From contig NZ_MOBM01000005.1 of the NCBI RefSeq assembly GCF_003732275.1, positions 1 through 64,000 of the forward strand: a stretch of DNA of 64,000 bases. The letters run 5' to 3'. Shown here piece after piece: positions 50,573 through 59,780 of the stretch. The DNA comes from Pseudomonas frederiksbergensis (GTDB lineage Bacteria; Pseudomonadota; Gammaproteobacteria; Pseudomonadales; Pseudomonadaceae). The position numbers and the translations under genes are program-made. Within the stretch, counting starts at the first letter, position 1. Every line of letters starts with the position of its first letter. The notes under the pieces are model-generated. The model did not search any database. It had not been told where the DNA came from and saw only the letters and a program-made list of their open reading frames with translations.

Positions 50573-52198
50573 TCAGAAGATGTAGTCGGTGGTCAGGAAG
50601 CTCGAGTTTCGTCCGCTGATGATCTCGCTGAGAAGCTCTTTGCTGCTCTCCTGGAACTTGGTCGCCACCAGGGTCCGAATCGAAAACACTCGCAGCGCAT
50701 CATGTACCGACAGCGTGCCTTCTGCGGAGTTCTTGCGACCGTTGAACGGGTAGGTGTCCGGGCCGCGCTGGCACTGGGCGTTGAGGTTGATCCGCCCGAC
50801 CTGGTTGGCGAACGTGTCCACCAACCTGCCGACCGCCACCGGGTTGGTGCCGAAAATGCTCAGTTGCTGGCCGAAGTCGGATTCCAGGACGTAATCGATC
50901 ACAGTATCCAGATGACGGTAAGGCACGATCGGCACGACCGGGCCGAACTGTTCTTCCTGATAGACGCGCATCTGCGGTGTCACCGGGTACAACACGGCCG
51001 GGTAGAAGAACGATGCGCGGGACTCACCGCCATTGGGGTTGACCACGGCTGCACCTTTGCTGACCGCGTCCGCCACCAGCGTGTGCAGGTAATCGACCTT
51101 GCCTGACTCCGGCAATGGCGTCAGGGCCACGCCGCTGTCCCACGGCATGCCGGGTTTGAGGCTGGCGAGTTTGGCGTTGAATTTCTCGATGAACGCCTCG
51201 ACTACGTCTTCGTGGACGAAGAGGATCTTCAGCGCGGTGCAGCGTTGACCATTGAACGACAGGGAACCGGTGACGGCTTCGTTCACAGCATTGTCCAGAT
51301 CGACCTCCGGCAGAACGATGCCGGGGTTCTTCGCATCCAGGCCCAGCGCCGCGCGCAGGCGGTGAGGCCTTGGGTGGAGTTTTTTCAGGTCGCTGGCGGC
51401 CTTGTTGGTGCCGATAAACGCAAAGATATCGATCTTGCCGCTGGCCATCAGCGCACTGACGGTTTCGCGGCCGCTGCCGTAAATGACGTTGATCACCCCG
51501 GCCGGGAAGCTGTCGCGGAACGCTTCGAGCAGCGGGCGAATCAACAGCACGCCAAGCTTGGCCGGTTTGAACACCACAGTGTTGCCCATGATCAGCGCCG
51601 GAATCAGCGTGGTAAAGGTTTCGTTCAGCGGATAGTTGTAAGGCCCCATGCACAACGCCACGCCCAGCGGAACGCGGCGGATCTGGCCGAGGGTGTCCTG
51701 TTCCAGTTCGAAGCGGCTGGAGCGGCGGTCGAGTTCCTTGAGAGCGTTGATGGTGTCGACGATGTAATCGCAGGTGCGGTCGAACTCTTTCTCCGAGTCC
51801 TTGAGGTTCTTGCCGATCTCCCACATCAGCAACTTGACCACCGCCTCGCGCTGTTCGCGCATGCGCCCGAGGAAGGTTTCGACGTGCTGGATGCGCTCGG
51901 CCACGCGCATGGTCGGCCACAGGCCCTGGCCCCGATCATAGGCGCGCACGGCGGCGTCGAGCGCGGTCAGTGCGGTGTCGGCATCGAGCAGCGGTGTGCT
52001 GCCGAGGATCACTTGTTCATCGCCATTCGCGCCGCTCAGGTACACCGGGCTGCGGACTTGGGCGAGGGGACCGGACCAGGTTTTCAGTTCACCGTCGACC
52101 AGGTATTCGCGTTGTTCGGTCTGGCCGTTGAGGCGGTACTTTTCCGGGACGTTGTCGGCGGTGGGAAACAGGTTGCCAAGGATTTGTGCTGTGGTCAT
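50573..52198 (-). CDS. gapN: NADP-dependent glyceraldehyde-3-phosphate dehydrogenase-like ALDH
   Basis: The 541-residue aldehyde dehydrogenase has catalytic Cys in FNGQRCTALK and the substrate-binding segment GPYNYPLNETFTT. It matches the long non-phosphorylating GapN-type group, which oxidises glyceraldehyde-3-phosphate to 3-phosphoglycerate with NADP+. The usual general-base motif LELGG reads AALGL, so the conserved Glu is missing at that site. Other aldehydes are possible substrates. Confidence 0.8.
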   Translation of the reverse strand: MTTAQILGNLFPTADNVPEKYRLNGQTEQREYLVDGELKTWSGPLAQVRSPVYLSGANGDEQVILGSTPLLDADTALTALDAAVRAYDRGQGLWPTMRVAERIQHVETFLGRMREQREAVVKLLMWEIGKNLKDSEKEFDRTCDYIVDTINALKELDRRSSRFELEQDTLGQIRRVPLGVALCMGPYNYPLNETFTTLIPALIMGNTVVFKPAKLGVLLIRPLLEAFRDSFPAGVINVIYGSGRETVSALMASGKIDIFAFIGTNKAASDLKKLHPRPHRLRAALGLDAKNPGIVLPEVDLDNAVNEAVTGSLSFNGQRCTALKILFVHEDVVEAFIEKFNAKLASLKPGMPWDSGVALTPLPESGKVDYLHTLVADAVSKGAAVVNPNGGESRASFFYPAVLYPVTPQMRVYQEEQFGPVVPIVPYRHLDTVIDYVLESDFGQQLSIFGTNPVAVGRLVDTFANQVGRINLNAQCQRGPDTYPFNGRKNSAEGTLSVHDALRVFSIRTLVATKFQESSKELLSEIISGRNSSFLTTDYIF

Positions 52199-52397
52199 GT
52201 CGCTACCCCGTCTGGATTGGGTGATGCGGATAAGGTGTTATCGCTACGTTCCGTTATTAGGTCAAGGCCTGATCAGCATAGCTGAATCGTTTTACCAAGA
52301 TCGCAACACATTGTCATGACCCGCTGATCTTTTGACCTGAGCGCACACAACTGAGCATCCCCCGGTTAAACTTCACGCTCTTTCTGAAGGAGTTCAT

Positions 52398-53285
52398 ATG
52401 AGTTATTACCAGCCGGGCATTCTCGCCACCCCTGTTCCGCCTCAAGCTCGTCATATGTTCTTCGCCCTTGAATCCGCCGAGGCACTGCCGGCTGCGCTGG
52501 ATAACCTGATGCGCCTGGTGGACGGAAAGTCGGCGGTCGTCGGTTTCGGTGAATCCCTGGTCAAGGCGCTGCACGCGCAGATCGACGGGCTGCGCGCCTT
52601 TCCTGCGCTGGTCGGTGTCGGCGTCGACAACCCCTCGACCCAACACGCGCTCTGGTGCTGGCTGCACGGTGTTGATCGTGGCGAACTGCTCAATCGCAGT
52701 CATGCGATCGAAGCCGTGCTGGCACCGGCCCTGCGTCTGGTGCAGATGAACGAAACCTTCCGCCACATGACCGGCCATGACCTGACCGGTTACGAAGACG
52801 GCACCGAAAACCCTCATGACGAAGCCGCTGTGGCCGCCGCATTATTGAGCGAAGGCGCGGAGGGTCTGGTAGGTGGCAGCTTCGCCGCGATCCAGCAATG
52901 GCAGCATGACTTGAAAGGCTTTCACGCGATGCCGTCCCATGAGAAAGACAACATCATGGGCCGTCGCCTGAGCGACAACGAAGAACTCGACGACGCGCCG
53001 GTTTCTGCCCATGTCAAACGCACCGCCCAGGAAAGTTTCACACCCGAAGCCTTCGTGGTCCGTCGCTCGATGCCATGGATTGAAGGTGATCGTGCCGGCC
53101 TGATGTTCCTGGCTTTCGGTTTTTCCCTCGACGCGTTCGAATCCCAGCTGCGGCGCATGAGCGGTCTGGAAGACGGCATCACCGACGGTCTGTATCGCAT
53201 CAGCCGACCGATCACCGGCGGCTACTACTGGTGCCCACCGCTCAAGGACGGTCGCCTCGACCTGCGCGCACTGCGCATCGGTTGA
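52398..53285 (+). CDS. Dyp-type peroxidase
   Basis: The 295-residue haem peroxidase has the diagnostic GxxDG motif (GYEDGTENP), a proximal His in PVSAHVKRTA and the conserved MPW/DRAGLMFLAFG region. No signal or Tat peptide is present, so it is cytoplasmic or encapsulin-delivered. It is a class B-type length. AAGGAG precedes the ATG. It oxidises dyes, phenolics or haem-like compounds with H2O2. Confidence 0.92.
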   Translation: MSYYQPGILATPVPPQARHMFFALESAEALPAALDNLMRLVDGKSAVVGFGESLVKALHAQIDGLRAFPALVGVGVDNPSTQHALWCWLHGVDRGELLNRSHAIEAVLAPALRLVQMNETFRHMTGHDLTGYEDGTENPHDEAAVAAALLSEGAEGLVGGSFAAIQQWQHDLKGFHAMPSHEKDNIMGRRLSDNEELDDAPVSAHVKRTAQESFTPEAFVVRRSMPWIEGDRAGLMFLAFGFSLDAFESQLRRMSGLEDGITDGLYRISRPITGGYYWCPPLKDGRLDLRALRIG

Positions 53286-53410
53286 ACCTGCAGTGTCTAT
53301 GAGCGTGGTGCGCTGGGCATGATTGGATGCGGCAGTGTGGCCGAGCGAACGAGCGGGCCGGCGTTCTACAAGGCGCCCGGGTGTACACCGACGCCGAAAC
53401 CCTGAGAAAA

Positions 53411-53493
53411 GATCAAAAGATCGCAGCCTTCGGCAGCTCCTGCGGATGTGCGCAACCCCCTGTAGGAGCTGGCGAAGCCTGCGATCTTTTGAT
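53411..53493. repeat. Inverted repeat of the GCTGGCGAAGCCTGCGATC REP class
   Basis: GATCAAAAGATCGCAGCCTT and its near-exact inverted copy (AAGCCTGCGATCTTTTGAT) surround AGCTCC...GGAGCT. The 53286-53598 gap holds this palindrome and the GntR operator, and no gene is seen in it. Confidence 0.82.
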
Positions 53494-53560
53494 TTTCGCG
53501 TTTTGCGCGAATCTAACCTTATGCCCAAACAATATTTCTCAGCCCTCGCAAGGCCTCTCT

Positions 53561-53596
53561 AAGATCACGTCATAACTCGTTATAACAAGTGATCTT
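53561..53596. promoter_or_regulatory. Nested palindromic operator of gntR
   Basis: AAGATCAC (53561) and GTGATCTT (ending 53596) form a perfect outer inverted repeat. Inside lies ATAAC-TC-GTTAT (53572-53583). The site ends two bases before the gntR ATG, so it is a strong candidate for autoregulation of the operon. Confidence 0.6.
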
Positions 53597-53598
53597 CC

Positions 53599-54351
53599 AT
53601 GACCGATAACGTTCTATCCCTCAGCAGCATTCCGCTGCACACACAACTGCGCGATGTGCTCCGCGCCCGGATTCTCGACGGCGAATACCCGCAAGACAGC
53701 CAAATGCCGTCCGAAAGCGAGCTCGGCACCTTGTTCAAAGTCAGCCGTATCACCGTGCGCCAGGCCCTCGGCGATCTGCAAAAAGAAGGGCTGATCTTCA
53801 AGATTCACGGCAAGGGCACGTTCGTGGCCAAACCGAAAACCTTCCAGAACGTCAGCACCCTGCAAGGCCTGGCCGAGTCCATGACCGGTCGCGGCTACGA
53901 GGTGATCAACCGCCTGCGCAGCTTCAAATACATTGCCGCCGACAAGCTCGTCGCCGAACGTTTACAGGTGACTGAAGGCGAGACCGTGGCGCAAATCAAA
54001 CGCGTGCGGCTGATCAATCGCGAACCGATCTCGCTGGAAATTACGTATCTGCCCAAGGCCATCGGTGAGCGGCTGGAGAAGGCCGACCTGGTGACTCGCG
54101 ACATTTTCCTGATTCTGGAAAACGACTGCGGCCTGGCCCTCGGGCACGCCGATCTGGCCATCGACGCGGTGCTGGCCGACAGCGACCTGACCCAGGCGCT
54201 GAACGTCGAACCCGGCTCGCCGATCATGCGCATCGAGCGTCTGACCCATAGCGCCGATGGCCAGCCTCTGGACTTCGAACACCTTTACTACCGCGGCGAT
54301 GCGTTCCAGTACCGCTTGCGGATCGACCGGCAAAAAGGGGATCAGGTATGA
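53599..54351 (+). CDS. GntR family regulator (HutC/UTRA type)
   Basis: The 250-residue protein has an N-terminal winged HTH (PSESELGTLFKVSRITVRQAL, shortened) and a UTRA ligand-binding domain. UTRA regulators sense a small metabolite, often the substrate of the operon they lead. The stop overlaps the ATG of the AprA-like gene (ATGA), so it is part of the operon. A nested palindrome at 53561-53596 is the likely operator. Confidence 0.92.
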   Translation: MTDNVLSLSSIPLHTQLRDVLRARILDGEYPQDSQMPSESELGTLFKVSRITVRQALGDLQKEGLIFKIHGKGTFVAKPKTFQNVSTLQGLAESMTGRGYEVINRLRSFKYIAADKLVAERLQVTEGETVAQIKRVRLINREPISLEITYLPKAIGERLEKADLVTRDIFLILENDCGLALGHADLAIDAVLADSDLTQALNVEPGSPIMRIERLTHSADGQPLDFEHLYYRGDAFQYRLRIDRQKGDQV

Positions 54352-56102
54352 CCCACAGCTCCAGCAGTTCCATGATTAGAAAGACTCTGGAACAGGAATA
54401 CGACATCGTCGTGATCGGCGGCGGCACTGCCGGGCCGATGGCGGCGATCAAGGCCAAGGAGCGCAACCGCGATTTGCGCGTGCTGCTGATCGACAAGGCC
54501 AACGTCAAACGCAGCGGCGCAATCAGCATGGGCATGGACGGGTTGAACAACGCGATCATTCCCGGCCATTCGACACCGGAGCAGTACACCAAGGAAATCA
54601 CCATCGCCAACGACGGCATCGTCAATCAGGCGGCGGTGTATGCCTACGCGACCCACAGTTTCGAAACGATCGAGCAACTGGACCGTTGGGGCGTGAAATT
54701 CGAGAAGGACGAAACCGGCGATTACGCGGTCAAGAAAGTCCATCACATGGGCGCTTACGTGTTGCCGATGCCGGAAGGGCACGACATCAAAAAAGTCCTG
54801 TACCGCCAGTTGAAACGGGCGCGGGTGAGCATCACTAATCGGCTGGTCTGCACGCGCTTGCTGACGGACGAGGAGGGCGCGGTCAACGGTGTGATGGGCT
54901 TCGATTGCCGCACGGCCGACTTCCATGTGATCAAGGCCAAAGCGGTGATTCTCTGCTGCGGCGCCGCCGGGCGTCTGGGTTTGCCGTCCTCGGGTTACCT
55001 GATGGGCACCTACGAAAACCCCACCAATGCCGGCGACGGTTATGCCATGGCGTATCACGCCGGGGCCGAGCTGGCGAACCTGGAATGCTTTCAGATCAAC
55101 CCGCTGATCAAGGATTACAACGGTCCGGCCTGTGCCTACGTCACCGGCCCGCTGGGTGGCTACACCGCCAACAACAAGGGCGAGCGCTTCATCGAGTGCG
55201 ACTACTGGAGCGGGCAGATGATGTGGGAGTTCCACCAGGAACTCGAAAGCGGCAATGGCCCGGTGTTCCTCAAACTCGATCACCTGGCCGAAGAAACCAT
55301 CCAGAACATCGAAGAGATCCTGCACAGCAACGAACGCCCGAGTCGCGGTCAGTTTCACGCCAATCGCGGCACCGATTACCGCACGCAGATGGTCGAGATG
55401 CACATCTCCGAAATCGGTTTTTGCAGTGGTCATTCGGCGTCCGGTGTGTGGGTCAACGAGAAAGCCGAGACGTCGGTGAAGGGGTTGTACTCGGCGGGTG
55501 ACATGGCGGCGGTGCCGCACAACTACATGCTCGGCGCGTTCACCTATGGCTGGTTTGCCGGCACCAACGCGGCAGACTTTGTGGCCGAGCGCGAGTTTTC
55601 GGCGCTGGATGCGGATCAGATCGAAATGGAAAAGGCTCGGGTTTACGCACCGCTGGAGCGCGAACACGGGCTGCCGCCGGCTCAGGTCGAGTACAAGCTG
55701 CGGCGTTTTGTGAACGACTACCTGCAACCGCCGAAAGTGACCAAGAAGATGCAGATCGGCCTGCAACGTTTCAGTGATATCCAGCGCGATCTGGATCAGA
55801 TCAAGGCCCATAACGCCCATGAGCTGATGCGCGCCATGGAAGTCAGCATGATCCGTGACTGCGCCGAAATGGCCGCCCGCGCTTCGCTGTTCCGCGCCGA
55901 AAGTCGCTGGGGGCTTTACCACTATCGGGTCGACCACCCGCAACGCAACGACAACGAGTGGTTCTGCCATTGCCACCTGAAGAAGGGCGATGACGGCGCG
56001 ATGACCAGTTTCAAGAAAACCGTCGAGCCTTACATCATCCCGCTGGACGCCGAAGAAATGCAGGCCTACGACCGGCTGCGGGTCGGTGCCTTTGCCGCCT
56101 GA
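54348..56102 (+). CDS. AprA-like FAD oxidoreductase (fumarate reductase/SdhA superfamily)
   Basis: The 584-residue flavoprotein has an FAD dinucleotide site GGGTAG at 24-29. It has the superfamily core (NPTNAGDGYAMAYHAGAELA, shortened; TDYRTQMVEMH; GLYSAGDMAAVPHNYMLGA) and no Tat signal, so it is cytoplasmic. It sits nearest to adenylylsulfate reductase alpha subunits, and the next gene encodes an AprB-like ferredoxin. Lone AprAB sulfate reduction is not expected in Pseudomonas. The substrate is probably the compound imported by the ABC system encoded downstream. Gene order suggests a dedicated catabolic reductase or dehydrogenase of unknown substrate. Confidence 0.82.
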   Translation: MTHSSSSSMIRKTLEQEYDIVVIGGGTAGPMAAIKAKERNRDLRVLLIDKANVKRSGAISMGMDGLNNAIIPGHSTPEQYTKEITIANDGIVNQAAVYAYATHSFETIEQLDRWGVKFEKDETGDYAVKKVHHMGAYVLPMPEGHDIKKVLYRQLKRARVSITNRLVCTRLLTDEEGAVNGVMGFDCRTADFHVIKAKAVILCCGAAGRLGLPSSGYLMGTYENPTNAGDGYAMAYHAGAELANLECFQINPLIKDYNGPACAYVTGPLGGYTANNKGERFIECDYWSGQMMWEFHQELESGNGPVFLKLDHLAEETIQNIEEILHSNERPSRGQFHANRGTDYRTQMVEMHISEIGFCSGHSASGVWVNEKAETSVKGLYSAGDMAAVPHNYMLGAFTYGWFAGTNAADFVAEREFSALDADQIEMEKARVYAPLEREHGLPPAQVEYKLRRFVNDYLQPPKVTKKMQIGLQRFSDIQRDLDQIKAHNAHELMRAMEVSMIRDCAEMAARASLFRAESRWGLYHYRVDHPQRNDNEWFCHCHLKKGDDGAMTSFKKTVEPYIIPLDAEEMQAYDRLRVGAFAA

Positions 56103-56127
56103 GCATCACCCAAGAGAGAAACCGCCA

Positions 56128-56373
56128 ATGGCCTACCAACCCCAGGAAATCTTCTTCCGCTCCAACGCCCCCGTTACGGTCGACGAGGACAAATGCATCG
56201 CCCACAAAGGCTGCACCGTGTGTGTCGACGTCTGCCCGATGGACCTGCTGGCGATCAACCCGGCCACGCAAAAGGCCTACATGGCGTTCGACGAATGCTG
56301 GTACTGCATGCCGTGTGAGAAGGACTGTCCGACGGGCGCAGTGAAAGTCGAAATCCCTTATCTGCTGCGTTGA
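56128..56373 (+). CDS. AprB-like 2[4Fe-4S] ferredoxin
   Basis: The 81-residue ferredoxin has motif C-x5-C-x2-C-x3-CP (CIAHKGCTVCVDVCP) and C-x2-C-x2-C-x3-CP (CWYCMPCEKDCP). The first motif has the enlarged loop seen in AprB. It starts 25 bp after the flavoprotein gene and is its likely electron partner. ATG 56128 follows a purine-rich site (AAGAGAGAAA). A REP pair separates it from the transport genes. Confidence 0.88.
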   Translation: MAYQPQEIFFRSNAPVTVDEDKCIAHKGCTVCVDVCPMDLLAINPATQKAYMAFDECWYCMPCEKDCPTGAVKVEIPYLLR

Positions 56374-56384
56374 TTGACAGGACG

Positions 56385-56483
56385 CCATCGCGAGCAGGCT
56401 CGCTCCCACAGTGGATCGAAGCCAGCCGAAAGTTCTGAATACACCGATAAACCTGTGGGAGCGGACTTGCTCGCGAAGAGGGC
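56385..56483. repeat. REP pair between ferredoxin and transport genes
   Basis: An inverted copy (CGCGAGCAGGCTCGCTCCCA) at the left and a direct variant (CCTGTGGGAGCGGACTTGCTC) at the right face outward. It lies inside the operon and could lower downstream transcript levels. Confidence 0.8.
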
Positions 56484-56609
56484 AGCCCAGACAACCACAA
56501 AGCCATCCGGTAACCCCTGGACGCTTGCTTCAAAACACCCCTCGTTTCCCACCGCGCCCTGATCGTGGCGGAGACGAACATCCTATAAATGATTCGAGGG
56601 GACACACCT

Positions 56610-58013
56610 ATGTTGCGTGCAGCATTTGCCGGTCTGGTACTGGCTTCATTCACCTTGTCTGCTCAAGCGGAAACCATCCGCATTGCCATCGGCACCCAGG
56701 ACACCACCATCAACTGCGCCGCCGGCGGTCTGCTGATCCGCGAGCTCGGTCTGCTGGACAAATACCTGCCCCACGACGGCCCCTATAAGGACGCTCAATA
56801 CGACGTGCAGTGGAAAAACTTCACCAGCGGCGCGCCGCTCACCAACGAAATGGTCGCCGGCAAACTCGACTTCGGCGCCATGGCTGATTTCCCCGGTTCG
56901 TTCAACGGTGTGGCGTTCGAAACGGCGGGCAAGCACAGTCTGTTCATCAGCGTGCTGTCGGGCAGTATCAAGGGCAGCGGCAACGGCATCGTGGTGCCGA
57001 GCGCTTCGGGCGTGCAGTCGTTGGCCGAACTCAAGGGCAAGACTATTTCCGTACCGTTCGCGTCCACTGCCCATGGCATGTTGCTGCGCGCCGTCGCGGC
57101 TCAAGGCTGGGACCCGCTCAAGGATGTGAACATTATCGCCCAGGCGCCGGAAGTCGCTGGTTCCGCGTTGCAGGCCGGCAAGATCGAAGCTCACGCTGAC
57201 TTTGTGCCATTCGCCGAATTGTTCACCAGCCGCGGTTTCGCTCGCAAGATTTATGACGGCTCACAGGCCAGCACGCCGACCTTCCACGGCGCCTTGGTCG
57301 ATCAGAGCTATGCGAAAAAGTACCCGGAAATCGTCGTCGCCTATCTGCGCGCGAGCATCGAGGCCAATCTGTTGCTGGCGGCGGAACCGGAGAAATACAG
57401 CGAGCTGATCGCCAAAGTCACCGGCGTCGATGCCGAGGTCAACTACCTGTTCCACGGCCCGCTGGGCGTACAAACCCGGGACCTGAGCTGGAAGCCGGAA
57501 TACCGTCAGGCGGTGGGCACGGCCATCGATACCCTCAAATTGCTGAAGAAGGCTGATCGTGGTCTCGATCTGAATACCTTCATCGACGACCAATACATCC
57601 GTGCCGCGTTCAAGGCCTCGAAACTGGACTACACCGCGCAACTGGCCAACTACGCACAAACACCTCTGAAGGCGGTGGATGCGCTGGACGGTAAAGCCAT
57701 TACCGATTTCAGCCACGTGGCGGAAATCTGGGTGCGTGGCGAGCCGAAAGTCCGTCAGTACGCCTCGGCGGAATCAGCTTTCACCGCGTTAGCCAGCCTG
57801 AAGTCGGAAGGCAAAAACATCCGTGCGGTGTATGCCCAGGCCAGTGACAGCGGGATTAAATTGCTGGCGGATCAGGCGTGGTTTGCCAGCGATGCAAAAG
57901 GGCGCCTCAGCGCATTCCTGCTCAAAGGCCAGGCCCAACAGTTCGCCACGGCCCAGGGCGGCAAAGTCTTCGACTTCACCGACGCCACCACCCAGGCCGT
58001 CGCCGTCCGCTAA
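56610..58013 (+). CDS. ABC transporter substrate-binding protein with NosL-like C-terminal domain
   Basis: The 467-residue precursor has a signal peptide ending SAQA at residue 20. Residues 21-360 form an NMT1/SsuA-type binding fold (TIRIAIGTQDTT, KLDFGAMADFPGSFNG), as used for sulfonates, nitrate or thiamine precursors. Residues 361-467 are extra. Their pattern (RQYASAESAFTAL...IRAVYAQASDSG...GQAQQFATAQGGKVFDF) matches the two-lobed NosL copper-chaperone fold. ATG 56610 with AGGGG upstream gives a clean signal peptide. Such a fusion is unusual and could couple ligand capture with a metal or haem. Confidence 0.82.
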   Translation: MLRAAFAGLVLASFTLSAQAETIRIAIGTQDTTINCAAGGLLIRELGLLDKYLPHDGPYKDAQYDVQWKNFTSGAPLTNEMVAGKLDFGAMADFPGSFNGVAFETAGKHSLFISVLSGSIKGSGNGIVVPSASGVQSLAELKGKTISVPFASTAHGMLLRAVAAQGWDPLKDVNIIAQAPEVAGSALQAGKIEAHADFVPFAELFTSRGFARKIYDGSQASTPTFHGALVDQSYAKKYPEIVVAYLRASIEANLLLAAEPEKYSELIAKVTGVDAEVNYLFHGPLGVQTRDLSWKPEYRQAVGTAIDTLKLLKKADRGLDLNTFIDDQYIRAAFKASKLDYTAQLANYAQTPLKAVDALDGKAITDFSHVAEIWVRGEPKVRQYASAESAFTALASLKSEGKNIRAVYAQASDSGIKLLADQAWFASDAKGRLSAFLLKGQAQQFATAQGGKVFDFTDATTQAVAVR

Positions 58014-58033
58014 CCGCAAGAATGACTCGGTCA

Positions 58034-58126
58034 ACTGTGGAAGCGGGCTTGCTCGCGAAAGCGGTGGGTCAGTCGACATCGATGTTGAATGTTGAACCGC
58101 CTTCGCGAGCAGGCTCGCTCCCACAG
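58034..58126. repeat. REPIN between binding-protein and permease genes
   Basis: A direct REP variant (CTGTGGAAGCGGGCTTGCTC) and an inverted copy flank CAGTCGACATCGATGTTGAA, the same core as the REPIN at 26371. Confidence 0.85.
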
Positions 58127-58149
58127 GATCTCGGGTGAAAGGAAGAATT

Positions 58150-58932
58150 ATGTTTCGGTCATTTTCACGCTGGCTCCCCCGAGCCGCTTCATTGCTGCTC
58201 TGCCTGCTGTTCTGGCAACTCGCCGCCAGTCACCACTGGAACCTCGGCCTGGTGACCTTCGCCAACGTCCCGACACCCGTGGCGGTCATCGAAGCCGCCC
58301 TCGGCCTCGGCGACTCCGGCAAGCTCGCCCAGCACCTGAGCAGCAGCCTCGGCCGGGTCTTTGCCGGTTACCTCGCGGCGCTGATCATCGGCATCGCTTT
58401 GGGCCTGGCCATCGGTCGTTCGAAATGGGCCGAAGATTTATTGCTGCCGCCTCTGGAAGTCCTGCGCCCGATCCCGGCCGTGGCCTGGATTCCCCTGGCG
58501 ATCCTGATGTTTCCGTCGTCGGAATTGTCCATGGTCTTCATCACCTTCACCGGCGCGTTGTTCCCGATTCTGCTCAACACCGTGCACGGCGTTGAAGGCG
58601 TTGACCCGCGATTGATCGCCTCGGCGAAAAGCCTCGGGGCAGGGCGCCGGGCGATTCTGCAGGAGGTGATTCTGCCGGGCGCCGCGCCGAGCATCATCAC
58701 CGGCCTTGCCATCGGCATGGGCACCTCGTGGTTCTGCCTGGTGACCGCAGAAATGATCTCCGGCCAGTACGGCATCGGCTATTACACCTGGGAGTCCTAC
58801 ACCATTCAGAACTACGCCGACATCGTGGTCGGCATGTTGCTGATCGGCGTGCTCGGGATGGGCAGCAGTCTGTTGATCAAACGCTTGGGCGGGCTATTCA
58901 CGCCCTGGCATCGACCACGAGGAAAAGCCTGA
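58150..58932 (+). CDS. ABC transporter permease (SsuC/TauC-like)
   Basis: The 260-residue permease has six helices and the EAA loop LIASAKSLGAGRRAILQEV-LPGAAPS that contacts the ATPase. It is the membrane part of the importer with the preceding binding protein. ATG 58150 follows AGGAAG. The stop overlaps the ATPase start (ATGA). Confidence 0.92.
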   Translation: MFRSFSRWLPRAASLLLCLLFWQLAASHHWNLGLVTFANVPTPVAVIEAALGLGDSGKLAQHLSSSLGRVFAGYLAALIIGIALGLAIGRSKWAEDLLLPPLEVLRPIPAVAWIPLAILMFPSSELSMVFITFTGALFPILLNTVHGVEGVDPRLIASAKSLGAGRRAILQEVILPGAAPSIITGLAIGMGTSWFCLVTAEMISGQYGIGYYTWESYTIQNYADIVVGMLLIGVLGMGSSLLIKRLGGLFTPWHRPRGKA

Positions 58933-59780
58933 TGAGCGTGATGCAAAGTCCTGAAGGGCGGATCGACATCCGCCAACTGTCCATCGTCCTCGGTGAAGGC
59001 CCGCAGGCGTTCGAAGCCGTGCAAGGCCTCGACTGCCAGATTGAACCGGGGCAATTGGTGTGCATTCTCGGGCCGTCCGGTTGCGGTAAATCCACCTTGC
59101 TCGGCGCGCTGGCCGGTCACCTGCAACCGCGCAGCGGTACGTTGAGCGTCGACGGTGCGCAGGTCTCGGGGCCATCGCCGCAGCGTGGCATGGTCTTCCA
59201 GCAACACACGCTGTTCCCATGGCGTACGGTGCGCGACAACGTGGCTTTCGGCCTGAAAATGCGCGGCATCGGAAAATCCGAACGGCATACAGCGGCTGAC
59301 GAAATGCTCGCCCTCGTGGGCCTCGAAGGCTTTGCCGAGCGCTGGCCGAATCAGCTCTCCGGCGGCATGCAGCAACGGGTGGAAATCGCCCGGGTGCTGA
59401 TCAATCGTCCGCGCCTGTTGCTGATGGACGAACCCTTCGGCGCCCTCGATGCGCTGACCCGGTTGAACATGCAGGAACTGCTGCTGGACATCTGGACGCG
59501 AATTCGCACCACCGTGGTGTTCGTCACCCATGACATCGACGAAGCGCTGTTCCTCGCCGATCGCCTGCTGGTCATGAGTTCGCGTCCGGGCCGGATCATC
59601 GAAGACCTGCGCCTCGACTTCCCCCGGCCACGCACCACCGAACTGGTGACGAGCCCTGAATTTTCCTGCTTGAAGCGTCATTGCCTCGAGTTGCTGCGTC
59701 ACGAAGACGGTCGGCAGTTACCGCGCCTGAACCCTCTCGGACTTCCCCCTGAAAACCCACTGCCGCGATTTGCCCTATGA
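58932..59780 (+). CDS. ABC transporter ATP-binding protein (SsuB/TauB-like)
   Basis: The 282-residue ATPase has Walker A GPSGCGKST, Q-loop QQHTLFPWRT, signature LSGGMQQR, Walker B LLLMDEPFGALD and H-loop VTHDIDEA. The C-terminal 40 residues are a Pro-rich extension. It overlaps the permease and the HEAT-repeat gene by four bases each, so the four genes are translated together. Confidence 0.94.
   Translation: MSVMQSPEGRIDIRQLSIVLGEGPQAFEAVQGLDCQIEPGQLVCILGPSGCGKSTLLGALAGHLQPRSGTLSVDGAQVSGPSPQRGMVFQQHTLFPWRTVRDNVAFGLKMRGIGKSERHTAADEMLALVGLEGFAERWPNQLSGGMQQRVEIARVLINRPRLLLMDEPFGALDALTRLNMQELLLDIWTRIRTTVVFVTHDIDEALFLADRLLVMSSRPGRIIEDLRLDFPRPRTTELVTSPEFSCLKRHCLELLRHEDGRQLPRLNPLGLPPENPLPRFAL

Noticed and set aside
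54342..55976. 544-codon open frame antisense to the AprA-like gene
   Set aside because: It lies fully inside a clear flavoprotein gene and is a compositional shadow.
54348..56373. Dissimilatory sulfate reduction (true AprAB)
   Set aside because: There are no Sat, Dsr or Qmo genes nearby, and the operon pairs the proteins with an ABC importer and a UTRA regulator.
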